Shown here: positions 40,428 to 50,312 of the stretch, in pieces
Layout of the letters: each line of letters starts with the position of its first letter
Position numbering within the stretch: position 1 is the stretch's first letter
Origin: Vulgatibacter incomptus
GTDB taxonomy: Bacteria; Myxococcota; Myxococcia; Myxococcales; Vulgatibacteraceae
Length of the DNA: 64,000 nt
Reading direction: 5' to 3'
NCBI RefSeq assembly: GCF_001263175.1
Contig: NZ_CP012332.1
Span: 111,001 to 175,000 of the forward strand
Notes under the pieces: generated by a model
Seen by the model: the letters and a program-made list of their open reading frames with translations, nothing else
Told to the model about the DNA's origin: nothing
The model's database searches: none
Program-made: the position numbers and the translations under genes

Positions 40428-42032
40428 TTACTGGCAGACGCCCGCGGTGAAGGCCTCGAAGGGATGGGGCTCCGCAGCCTCAGGCGCTGCGGGGTCGTCC
40501 CTGCCCACGCTGGGCGCGTCGGAATCGCCGTAGAGGCACATTCCGGCCGCCACGGAGACGGACGGCAGCGACCTCGACTCGAGGGTGAGCGTTCCCGCGA
40601 GGACCTCGAGCATCGGCGTAGCGACGAATGCGTCGTCGGGGAACAGCGGGGGCAGCGGAGCCTCGTCGCTCCCGTGGAGCAGCCGCACGGCAGGAGCCGC
40701 AGCGCCGTCGAGGCGAACGGTGAGGAGCTCGTCGAGGGCCCACGAGGGCACCTCGATCTGGTCGGCCACGTTGGCGAGCTGGATCGCGAGCTGCATCTCG
40801 AACCCCGGGCTCACCTCGATCTTCGTACCGCCCGCATCGGAAGTCGCGGTGAGGTCGAAGTGGCGGCCGCTGTTCGGGTTGAGATCGAGGCGGAAGAGGG
40901 GCGCTCCGTCGAGGCGCACGACGCTGGAGGCGTTGCCGAGGCCGAAGCCGGTGAGACGGAGGGCCTCGGCGCCGTTGGCGAGATCCAGGGAGGTGGCGCC
41001 CTCGAGGCCGGCCAGGTGGATCCCGAGGTGTCCCGAGAGCCCGGTCGTGGTCTCCTCCTCCTCGCAGATCAAGCCCCCTTCGTCATCGTAGTAGCAGTCC
41101 CCTTCGCCCGAGACGAGGGCGGCGAGTGGCCCGCCGAGGTCGACAGCGCCTAGGCTCGAAGCGAGGTCGAGCTTCTTGCTGCCGCCATCGAGGGTGGCGA
41201 CGAAGGCCGGCACCGCCCGGTCGACGTGGAGCTCGGCCCCGTCGGCGTCGTGGGGCCGAACGTCGATCGCCTCCAGGACCGAGGCGCGGAGCTCGACCCG
41301 ATCCGCCGCGAGGGAGGTGAGGACGAGCTCGACCTTGCCGGAGATATCCGGGAACCCGGAGTCATCGTCCGAGGAGAGGCCGAAGCGCGCGGGGCCGCGG
41401 ACAGGGGCCGAATCGCCGCCCGTGATGGCTTCGAAGGTCGACCGGATCGCCCCGAGATCCGCCACCACGCCCACCGAGCGGGGATCGAGGCGGACGGTGA
41501 ACGGCTGGCTCCCGTCGACCAGGATCGCGATGGAGAGGGCGTCGCCGGACGACGAGGTCACGCGGAGCCGGATGGCGACCCGGTCGAGGAGATCCCGGCA
41601 ATCGTCGTCATGGCGATCGCAGACGACCGAGCTGCGGAGGCGGAAGACGACGACGCCCCCCTGCTCCGACTCGATGTTGCCCTCGGTGAAGACGCGGCTG
41701 GCGAGCCAGTCGGCGAGCTCGCGCGAGGTCGCGGCGGGATCGAAATCGAGCTCGCACTCGTCCTCCGGAGAGCCCCACTCGTCATCGGAGGGAGGAGAGA
41801 CCGGGCCGCTGGAGGGCCCGGAACAGTCGCCCTGCGGGAGGAGGCCGCGAACGAGGTCCGAATCCCGGAGGAAACCCGCCGCCGCCGCGAGGCGGTCCGC
41901 GACCTCGCGGGAGTTGGACGAGAGGAGGTTGGTGGCCCGCTGACCGTCGAGGTCGCTCTTCTCGGAGCTCGAGCAGCCCGCGAAGGCGACGGAGGTTGCG
42001 GCCAGGGAAGCGGCGAGGAATCGGAGCTTCAT
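40428..42032 (-). CDS. large lipoprotein of unknown function
   Basis: A 534-residue lipoprotein with signal MKLRFLAASLAATSVAFAGC and a Ser/Lys linker. The mature part is rich in Asp, Ser, Leu and Ala with beta-type repeats (ATSLDLANGAEALRLTG, RLDGAPLFRLDLN) and an acidic Cys/Asp/Glu segment (EGDCYYDDEGGLICEEEETT). Cys residues in CSGPSSGP, DECELDF, VVCDRHDDDCRDL and at the C-terminus suggest disulfides. Asp-rich stretches (SDDDSGFPD, RHDDDC) could bind calcium, an inference. A frame open to 42179 was not used; the ATG at 42032 has GGAAG upstream. Confidence 0.8.
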   Translation of the reverse strand: MKLRFLAASLAATSVAFAGCSSSEKSDLDGQRATNLLSSNSREVADRLAAAAGFLRDSDLVRGLLPQGDCSGPSSGPVSPPSDDEWGSPEDECELDFDPAATSRELADWLASRVFTEGNIESEQGGVVVFRLRSSVVCDRHDDDCRDLLDRVAIRLRVTSSSGDALSIAILVDGSQPFTVRLDPRSVGVVADLGAIRSTFEAITGGDSAPVRGPARFGLSSDDDSGFPDISGKVELVLTSLAADRVELRASVLEAIDVRPHDADGAELHVDRAVPAFVATLDGGSKKLDLASSLGAVDLGGPLAALVSGEGDCYYDDEGGLICEEEETTTGLSGHLGIHLAGLEGATSLDLANGAEALRLTGFGLGNASSVVRLDGAPLFRLDLNPNSGRHFDLTATSDAGGTKIEVSPGFEMQLAIQLANVADQIEVPSWALDELLTVRLDGAAAPAVRLLHGSDEAPLPPLFPDDAFVATPMLEVLAGTLTLESRSLPSVSVAAGMCLYGDSDAPSVGRDDPAAPEAAEPHPFEAFTAGVCQ

Positions 42033-42249
42033 CGTGATCTTCCGGGTCGAAAGGGGAACGTGCCGATAATAGCAAGCGTCGTGCCGCGAGCGGAACATGG
42101 CCCGAGGCACCCTTTCGGCGGGGATCGCCTGAATTCGGCGAGGTGGACCGCGACACGGCTGTCGTGGCCGGGTGGCCACCCAGCTCGGGGTTTCGGGGCG
42201 GAGGCGGGCACGCTATAAGCCCCCTCTTTCACCCGAAGGAGGTAGTGCC

Positions 42250-43887
<1,638 letters not shown>

Positions 43888-43894
43888 TCGGTCC

Positions 43895-43928
43895 GAAGCG
43901 CGCCCGTCCCACGTGGGCGGGCGCCTTC
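43895..43928. terminator. hairpin between convergent pruA and glycosyltransferase genes
   Basis: GAAG and GCGCCCGTCCCA pair with TGGGCGGGCGC and CTTC around a CG turn, with a 2-base bulge and a G-U pair. It sits in the short convergent gap and may end transcripts from both sides. No T run is present. Confidence 0.5.
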
Positions 43929-43983
43929 CGGCAAGGGACCGATCGCATCCGCCCGGCGGCTGCGATCGAGGTCTCCGAACCGC

Positions 43984-44847
43984 TCAGGCCGTCGGGCGAG
44001 GTTCCTGGCCAGGGGCCGGCTTCGCTCCGCCGGCCGGCGTGTTCCGCAACGCGTAGAGGTCGAGGAAGCGCTTCTCGCGGTACGCGGTCACCATCTCCGG
44101 GAGCCCGCCGTTCTGCACGAGGCGCAGGTACTGGTGCTTCCGAGCGTGGTAGCGGGAGACGGCCCAGGCGAGCCGTACGGAGGCGAGGCCGCCGCGGGCG
44201 AGGCCGCCCTTGACGACGCAGTTCCGGATCACGTGACCGACCCGCTTCAGGAAGGTGGGGTCGGCGCGCTTGCCCTCCGCGTGGGCCTGTACCGCCCAGA
44301 GCCGCGCGTACCAATCCTGCTTGTCGACGAGGGTCTGGATCGAGGTCACGAACTGGTGATCGATCACCGCGGTGATCGGCGCGCACTCGCGATCGGGCAG
44401 CGTCTCGTGGACGATCATCTCCGGCTGCCAGTTGGCGATGTCTCTCCGCATGATGCGGGTCTTCCACTCGGTGCGCAGCACGAAGCTGCCGGTGGGCAGG
44501 TCGGCCCAGTCGCGTAGCGCGAGGCGGTAGTAGGGGAGGGTCGGATTCGACCGCCTCCATTCCTGGAAGATCTCCACGGCGCCCGGTGCCAGGCGCTCGT
44601 CCGAGTCGAGGAAGAAGACGTAGTCGCAGCCTTCGAGCTCGCGGACCGCGGCCGCCCTGGCGATTCCGTAGCCCTGCCACGGGATGTCGAGGGAGCGCAC
44701 GCCCTTGCTCTTCACGATCTCGGCGGAGCCATCGGTCGAGGAGGAATCGATCGCGATCACCTCGTCCGAGACGGCGAGGAGGGAGTCGAGGCAGGCGCCG
44801 ATGGTCGACCGGTTGTTGCCGTGAATGACGAAGCCGCCGATACGCAT
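43984..44847 (-). CDS. family 2 glycosyltransferase (LPS-core type)
   Basis: A 287-residue GT2 enzyme. The nucleotide-sugar site reads IDSSSTDGSAEI, with the metal-binding DxD as FFLDSDERLAPGA. PWQGYGIARAAAV is typical of the WaaE/KdtX group of LPS inner-core glucosyltransferases, so action on lipopolysaccharide is likely, though the sugar is unknown. The start at 44847 gives MRIGGFVIHGNNRSTI; an in-frame ATG 15 bases upstream is possible. It is divergent from the LTA-synthase-like gene, with 267 bases between them holding no visible gene. Confidence 0.9.
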   Translation of the reverse strand: MRIGGFVIHGNNRSTIGACLDSLLAVSDEVIAIDSSSTDGSAEIVKSKGVRSLDIPWQGYGIARAAAVRELEGCDYVFFLDSDERLAPGAVEIFQEWRRSNPTLPYYRLALRDWADLPTGSFVLRTEWKTRIMRRDIANWQPEMIVHETLPDRECAPITAVIDHQFVTSIQTLVDKQDWYARLWAVQAHAEGKRADPTFLKRVGHVIRNCVVKGGLARGGLASVRLAWAVSRYHARKHQYLRLVQNGGLPEMVTAYREKRFLDLYALRNTPAGGAKPAPGQEPRPTA

Positions 44848-45114
44848 GGCGGCACCATGCATCGTTGGCCGGCGGCTTGTCAAAGCCGGTTTCCGCGCTC
44901 GATCCGGGTGGATGAGGAGCGCCTCGAGCGGCAGCTCGGACCCTCCGCGAGCACATCTGAAACGCCCACGGGACCCCGGTACCGGAACCGGTCCGCTTCT
45001 CTCTCGACGAGCGCTCGGGATGACGCTTAGAGTGCGCTCCCGGTCGACCCGTCTCCGAAAGGACGCAGGTCCCGTCCCCACCGCAGAGCCGTCGTTCGTG
45101 TAGGAGAGTTCGAA

Positions 45115-47028
45115 ATGGGTGGCGCGCGCCTGCGGGTCGTCGGAGACAGGCTGAGAGGTCTGGGAGATCCGCGGAGATACACCTTCAACGCGGTAGCGGT
45201 CGCGGCCCTGGTCGTCGGGCAGCTCGTCTTCGTGCTCCAGATCGATCCGACCCTCACGTTCCCGCTGGAGCGCCTGATCTTCTGGGTGCTCGAGTCGGTC
45301 GCGTTCTCGGTGGCCCTGGTCTCGCTGGCGACGCTGTTGCCGGAGCGCATCCACCGGTGGGCCGTCACGGCCCTCGCGCTCTGCGTCCACCTGCTGGCGC
45401 TGACGGATGTCCTCTATTTCCGGAACTTCGACGCGCTGCCGTCCATCACGTCGCTCCGCTACGCCTCCCAGCTCGGCGATGTCTGGAGCGGAATCCTGCC
45501 GCTGCTCCGCTGGAGCGACGCGGTCCCCTTCGTGCTCGCCGCGATCCCGTTCGCGTTTTCCTCCGGCGCTCCCGGGCAGCGGAAGCTCCGAGTCCTGACC
45601 CGCGCAGCGGTCGCCCTGGCGCTCTTCGGGATGCTGATGCCGCTCGCCCCCGGCGCGCGCTCGACCTGGTTCGGGAGCGCGCGCAAGGCGGGTTCCCTGA
45701 CCGTGTTCGGTTACCACCTCCATGACGCAGGGCGCTACGTGCTCCTCCACGCGCTTCGGCCGGAGAGGCCCGAGTCCGAGATCCGCGAAGCATCGTCGCG
45801 GATCTCGGGGCGGGGAGCGCGGGCGGCCGAGGGGATCTCGGGCGCGTTCCACGGAAAAAACGTGATCGTCCTGCAGCTCGAGTCTTTCCAGACCTTCGTG
45901 CTCCGGCCCGATCTCGCGCCGCGTTACACGCCGTCCCTCTCGCGGATCGCCGAGGACAGCCTCTTCTTTCCCAGGTTCTTCCATCAGGCCGGCGCGGGTC
46001 GGACCTCGGACGCGCAGTTCGCGACCAACTGCTCGATGCTCCCGCCGGGCACGGACCCCGCCTCCTACGTGATGGCGGGCCAGAAGCTCGACTGCCTCCC
46101 GCGCGTCCTCTCACGGAGCGGCTACCGGACCTACTCCTTCCAGGCCCTGGAGCCGGATTTCTGGAACGCACGGGAGATCGAGAGGGCGATGGGCTTCGAC
46201 CACTCCTACAGTCGAAACGACTTCGACCTCGACGAGCTGGTCGGAATCGGCCTCTCCGACCAGTCGCTCCTGCGCCAGGTCGCCGCGCGCATCCCGACCC
46301 TCGAGGAGCCGTTCTACCTCTTCGTCCAGACCCTCACGAGCCACACGCCCTTCCGGATGCCCGACGAGCTGACCAAGCTGGCGCCCGGCGAACGGGGGGA
46401 CGTGCTCGCCCGATACCTCGACACGGTGGCGTACAGCGACAGAGCCATCGGCGGGTTCTTCGAGACCCTGCGCGAGCGCGGCATCCTCGACGAGTCCATC
46501 GTGGTCCTGTACGGCGATCACGACGGGGTCTCGAGCCGCGTGATCGATCTCGAGAGGATCAACTCGGGACCGCCCCTCGACGCGGTCAGGCGGACGTGGC
46601 TCGAAAAGAACGTGCCGCTCCTGATCCGGCTGCCGGGTGGCGCATCGGCCGGCGAGAGAGAGGGCTTCGGCGGCCAGATCGACACCATGCCCACCATCCT
46701 CGACCTCCTGGGGATCCCGTCGGCCGGTTTGCCGATCGCGGGCCGCAGCCTGCTGAGCTCGGAGGACGAGCCAGCGGTCGTCACGTTCCCCGACGGATCG
46801 GCCCTGGGCACCGGCGCGGTCTGGGACTCCGGCTCCGCCGAATGCAACGCGGTCTCCGCGGAGCGCCGTTCGGATTGCGAGCGGCTGGCCGAGGCCTCGT
46901 CCCGGGACATGGCGGTATCGCGGGTGCTCCGCGACGAAGACGCCCGCGAGAAGGCGGTTCGAACGGCAGCGAAGGAGTCGGCGCCAAAGGCCGGGAGAGC
47001 CTCGTTGGCGGACGACTCCCTCCACTGA
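45115..47028 (+). CDS. LTA-synthase-like alkaline-phosphatase-fold transferase
   Basis: A 637-residue protein. The first ~200 residues hold about five membrane helices (AVAVAALVVGQLVFVLQ, FWVLESVAFSVALVSLATLL and others). The extracytoplasmic part is the sulfatase/LtaS-type catalytic domain: LQLESFQTFV (metal Glu near 257), GAGRTSDAQFA (nucleophile Thr near 298), LFVQTLTSHTPF and VLYGDHDGV. In a diderm such enzymes transfer phosphoglycerol or phosphoethanolamine onto LPS or periplasmic glucans. The divergent GT2 gene fits an LPS-modifying role. The tail is Ala/Lys-rich. Confidence 0.85.
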   Translation: MGGARLRVVGDRLRGLGDPRRYTFNAVAVAALVVGQLVFVLQIDPTLTFPLERLIFWVLESVAFSVALVSLATLLPERIHRWAVTALALCVHLLALTDVLYFRNFDALPSITSLRYASQLGDVWSGILPLLRWSDAVPFVLAAIPFAFSSGAPGQRKLRVLTRAAVALALFGMLMPLAPGARSTWFGSARKAGSLTVFGYHLHDAGRYVLLHALRPERPESEIREASSRISGRGARAAEGISGAFHGKNVIVLQLESFQTFVLRPDLAPRYTPSLSRIAEDSLFFPRFFHQAGAGRTSDAQFATNCSMLPPGTDPASYVMAGQKLDCLPRVLSRSGYRTYSFQALEPDFWNAREIERAMGFDHSYSRNDFDLDELVGIGLSDQSLLRQVAARIPTLEEPFYLFVQTLTSHTPFRMPDELTKLAPGERGDVLARYLDTVAYSDRAIGGFFETLRERGILDESIVVLYGDHDGVSSRVIDLERINSGPPLDAVRRTWLEKNVPLLIRLPGGASAGEREGFGGQIDTMPTILDLLGIPSAGLPIAGRSLLSSEDEPAVVTFPDGSALGTGAVWDSGSAECNAVSAERRSDCERLAEASSRDMAVSRVLRDEDAREKAVRTAAKESAPKAGRASLADDSLH

Positions 47029-47034
47029 TGATCG

Positions 47035-47123
47035 ACGCGGAGCCGAAGGCGGAGCAGACGAAAAGCGCCCGCGCGAAGCGCGGCTGAAGAGATCGGGCCC
47101 GCTTCTGCGGGACCGATCTCTTC
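47035..47123 (+). repeat. extragenic two-hairpin repeat, copy C (hairpin 1 missing)
   Basis: It begins 7 bases after the stop of the LTA-synthase-like gene with GCGGAGCCGAAGGCGGAGCA and GACGAAAAG, then GCGCGAAGCGCGGCT, then hairpin 2 with arms 47086-47102 and 47107-47123 (GAAGAGATCGGGCCCGC type, loop TTCT). Hairpin 1 is absent. It ends 12 bases from the convergent glgP stop. Confidence 0.8.
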
Positions 47124-47134
47124 ATTCGCGAGCC

Positions 47135-48754
47135 TCAGCTCACCGCGCGCAGGCGCTTCTTCGGCGAGTAGAGCTTCTCGTAGTACTCCTCGAGCATCCG
47201 GTCGGACGAAAAGCGCCAGCGGCTCATCTCGATCGAGGCGCGCATCATCCGGATCCACCGCTCGTGGTCGCCGTAGTAGGTGGGCAGGATCTGGCCGGTG
47301 AGCACCTCGAAGAGCGAGCGGAGGTCGTGCTCGTCGCGGTCCTCGCCCTCGTAGGCGTCGCCGATCTGCCAGCCGTTCACGCCGTGCTCGCAGCCCTCCG
47401 GCCACCATCCGTCGAGGACGGAGAAGTTGAGGACGCCGTTCATCGCCGCCTTCATTCCGCTGGTCCCGGACGCCTCGAAGGGGCGGATCGGGTTGTTCAG
47501 CCAGAGGTCGCAGCCACGGGTCAGCGCCCGACCGATCGCCATGTCGTAGTTCTCGATGAACACGACCGAGCTCGGGTACTGCCGCGCGAGCCGCGCCAGG
47601 TTGGCGACGATCCGCTTGCCGATCTCGTCCTGCGGGTGGGCCTTGCCGCTGAAGAGGAGCTGCACCTCCCGCCGCTCGAGCAGGGGCTCGATACGCGACG
47701 GATCGCGCAGGATCAGGTCGCTGCGCTTGTACGAAGCGGCGCGCCTGGCGAAGCCGATGATCGCGCGGCCCGGATCCAGCTCGACCCCGGCGCGCGACTT
47801 CACGTCGGCGCAGAGCTCGCGCTTCGCTTCCTGGTGCGCGTTCCAAAGGCCCGCCGGATCGTCCGCTTCGAACGCGGCCCGGATCCGGGCGTCCTGCCAG
47901 GTGCCCGGATGGACGCCGTTGGTGATCGCGACGATCGGGGCCGCTCCCGAGACGTGCTTCCACATCTCGCGGGAGGTCTCGGCGTGGAGCTTGGCCACCG
48001 CGTTCGCCTGCCGGCAGAGGCGCAGGCCCGCGACCGTCATGTTGAACGGGTTCCCGCCCAGGCGCTCCATCTCCCCCTGGTTGAAGTCGAGCCAGGCGCC
48101 CATCTCGTGGAGGACGCCGAGGTCGTGGGACTCGTTGCCCGCCGGCACCGGCGTGTGGGTCGTGAAGACGATCTCGTCTCGCGTGTCGGCGAGCGCCTCG
48201 TCGAAGGAGAGCCCCCGCCCGATCCGCTCGCGGATCAGCTCGAGGCCGGCGAAGACCGCGTGTCCTTCGTTGAAGTGATAGACGTCGACCTGATGGCCGA
48301 GCGCGCGCAGCAGCCGCACGCCGCCCACGCCGAGGAGGATCTCCTGGGCGATCCGGTCGTGGTGCCTGCCGCCGTAGAGGCGCCGGGTGATCCAGCGGAA
48401 GCGGTCCTCCACCGACTCGATCAGGTAGAGGGGCGCGGTCCCGTAGCGCTCGGAGCGCAGCGCGCGGCACTCTACCTGGTTGCCCTGCACGGAGACGTGG
48501 AAGCGCACGCCCGCGTCCTCGAAGCCCTCCATCGAGACCGCGGGGAAGTCGTCGTACGGGTAGCCGTCTCCGCCGATCCGCTGCTGCGTGTAGCCCTCTC
48601 GCCAGAACAGGCCGATCGCAACCAGCGGGAGACCTCGGTCGTGGGCGCTCTTGATGTGATCGCCTGCGAGGATCCCCAGCCCGCCGGCGTACATCGGGAG
48701 CTCCTCGTGGAGTCCGTACTCCATGCAGAAATAGGCGACGCGGGGATTGGACAT
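47135..48754 (-). CDS. glgP: alpha-glucan (glycogen) phosphorylase
   Basis: A 539-residue phosphorylase of the short bacterial type that cuts glycogen or maltodextrin to glucose-1-phosphate. It has VAYFCMEYGLHEELPMYAGG, GILAGDHIKSAHD, VYHFNEGHAVFAGLE, TTHTPVPAGNE, NGVHPGTWQ, and the pyridoxal-phosphate lysine region EASGTSGMKAAMNG near residue 437. The start at 48754 (MSNPRVAYFCMEYGLH) fits the family and follows GAGAGG; the frame opens to 48904, but that part lacks similarity. With treZ it points to glycogen and trehalose turnover. Confidence 0.94.
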   Translation of the reverse strand: MSNPRVAYFCMEYGLHEELPMYAGGLGILAGDHIKSAHDRGLPLVAIGLFWREGYTQQRIGGDGYPYDDFPAVSMEGFEDAGVRFHVSVQGNQVECRALRSERYGTAPLYLIESVEDRFRWITRRLYGGRHHDRIAQEILLGVGGVRLLRALGHQVDVYHFNEGHAVFAGLELIRERIGRGLSFDEALADTRDEIVFTTHTPVPAGNESHDLGVLHEMGAWLDFNQGEMERLGGNPFNMTVAGLRLCRQANAVAKLHAETSREMWKHVSGAAPIVAITNGVHPGTWQDARIRAAFEADDPAGLWNAHQEAKRELCADVKSRAGVELDPGRAIIGFARRAASYKRSDLILRDPSRIEPLLERREVQLLFSGKAHPQDEIGKRIVANLARLARQYPSSVVFIENYDMAIGRALTRGCDLWLNNPIRPFEASGTSGMKAAMNGVLNFSVLDGWWPEGCEHGVNGWQIGDAYEGEDRDEHDLRSLFEVLTGQILPTYYGDHERWIRMMRASIEMSRWRFSSDRMLEEYYEKLYSPKKRLRAVS

Positions 48755-48900
48755 CGTCGGGACCTCTCGGAAGGGTGACGCGAACGATCCTCTCGGGAGA
48801 AAGCCTCGGGTTCGGGCTCGGATATGTACCCGGGATCGTTGGGTTCGGTTTCCTCCGGACCAAACCGCGGACACCCGTCCGAGCCTTCCCGGACGGGCAT

Positions 48901-50292
48901 TCACGAAGAGTGAACGAGGTTCCAGCTCTTCGGGCGGGTCAGCGGCAGGAACCCCAGCGCCGAGAGGGAGACCCCCTTCCCGCTGTCCTTTACGCCGGTC
49001 CAGGCCAGACCGGGATCCAGCCAGTCGCAGCGGTTCATGAAGAATGTGCCGGTCCTCACTTCCTCGCCGACTCGCCGAGCGCGCGTCGGATCCCGCGTCC
49101 AGATCGAGGCGGTGAGCCCGTACCGGCTATCGTTCATGCGCTCGATCGCCTCCTGGTCCGATTCCACCGGGGCGACGCCCACCACAGGCCCGAAGGACTC
49201 CTCCCGCATGATCCCCATGGCGTGCGTGGCATTCCCCACCACGGTCGGAGAGAAGAACCGCCGGCAGCCGCCCGCCTCGGCCGCCTGCCCTCCGCAGAGG
49301 ATCTCGCCGCCCAACGCCCGGGCCTCCTTCACCTGGCCGAGGAGGAAGGCGCCGGCCGCCGGATCCGCCATCGGCCCCATCGTGGTGGCCTCGTCCAGCG
49401 GATCGTCCAGGCGGTAGGCCGCCGCCCGTGCGACCAGGCCCTCGACGAAGTGCTCGTAGATTGGCCGGGCGACATAGATCCGCTCCACGCCGCAGCAGCT
49501 CTGGCCGGCGTTGTAGAAGGCGCCGTCCGCGAGGTTCTCCACGGCGTGATTCACGTCGGCGTCCTCGGCGACGTAGGCGGGATCCTTCCCCCCCAGCTCC
49601 AGCCCCGCGTCGATGAAGCGCCGGGCGGCGCTCCGGTAGATCTCGTGTCCTCCTCGAACGCTACCGGTGAACGTGACGTAGCCGATCTCGTCCATGGAGA
49701 GCGCCGCCTCCACCGCCTCGTGGTCGGCGTGGAGGGCGGTGACGAGGCCGGCCGGCGCGCCAGCCTGGCGGAAGGCGGCTTCGAAGCGGGAGCCGCAGAG
49801 CGGGGTGCGGGACGCGTGCTTGAGCACCACCGAGTTCCCCGCGAGCACCGCGGGAACCACCACGTTGACGGCGATCAGGAGCGGGTAGTTCCACGCCGCG
49901 ATGTCCAACACGACCCCGACGGGTTCCCGCGTGATCCGCCGCTCCCCGCCCGCACCAGGCAGGGACCTCGGAGAGAGCGCCTCCTCCGCGATCGACGCCA
50001 TGTGCCGCCCGCGCGCGAGGCAGGTGCGCACCTCCTGGCGCGCCTGGGCGATCGGCTTGCCCATCTGCACGGTCACCTCGCGGGCCGCGTCCTCCAGGTG
50101 GTCCTCCAGGGCCTGCAGCGCGGCGAGGCAGAGCCCGATTCGCTCGCCGAGCGGCGATCGGCCCCAGGCGAGCTGGGCGCGGGCGGCACTCCGCACCGCC
50201 TCCCGGGCGGTCTCGGGCGAGGCGAGGCCGACCTCCGCCACCGTCGTGCCTCGAAAGGGGTCCTCCACCGTGAGGTGCGTGCGCGCTTTCAT
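48901..50292 (-). CDS. NAD(P)-dependent aldehyde dehydrogenase
   Basis: A 463-residue aldehyde dehydrogenase. Motifs: IAAWNYPLLIAVNVVVPAVL, TFTGSVRGG, LELGGKDPAYV (Glu near 235), NAGQSCCGVERIYV (catalytic Cys near 267), EESFGPVVGVAP. The sequence is close to the succinate-semialdehyde/aminoaldehyde group, but the substrate cannot be told by eye. It is 20 bases downstream of the hybrid kinase gene on the same strand, so they probably share a transcript. Confidence 0.9.
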   Translation of the reverse strand: MKARTHLTVEDPFRGTTVAEVGLASPETAREAVRSAARAQLAWGRSPLGERIGLCLAALQALEDHLEDAAREVTVQMGKPIAQARQEVRTCLARGRHMASIAEEALSPRSLPGAGGERRITREPVGVVLDIAAWNYPLLIAVNVVVPAVLAGNSVVLKHASRTPLCGSRFEAAFRQAGAPAGLVTALHADHEAVEAALSMDEIGYVTFTGSVRGGHEIYRSAARRFIDAGLELGGKDPAYVAEDADVNHAVENLADGAFYNAGQSCCGVERIYVARPIYEHFVEGLVARAAAYRLDDPLDEATTMGPMADPAAGAFLLGQVKEARALGGEILCGGQAAEAGGCRRFFSPTVVGNATHAMGIMREESFGPVVGVAPVESDQEAIERMNDSRYGLTASIWTRDPTRARRVGEEVRTGTFFMNRCDWLDPGLAWTGVKDSGKGVSLSALGFLPLTRPKSWNLVHSS

Positions 50293-50312
50293 CGGGCGAG
50301 CATGCGCACGCC

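Noticed and set aside
46518..48863. Minus-strand open frame of about 780 codons over glgP and the LTA-synthase-like gene
   Set aside because: It is an out-of-frame shadow; glgP in the correct frame has the full set of phosphorylase motifs.
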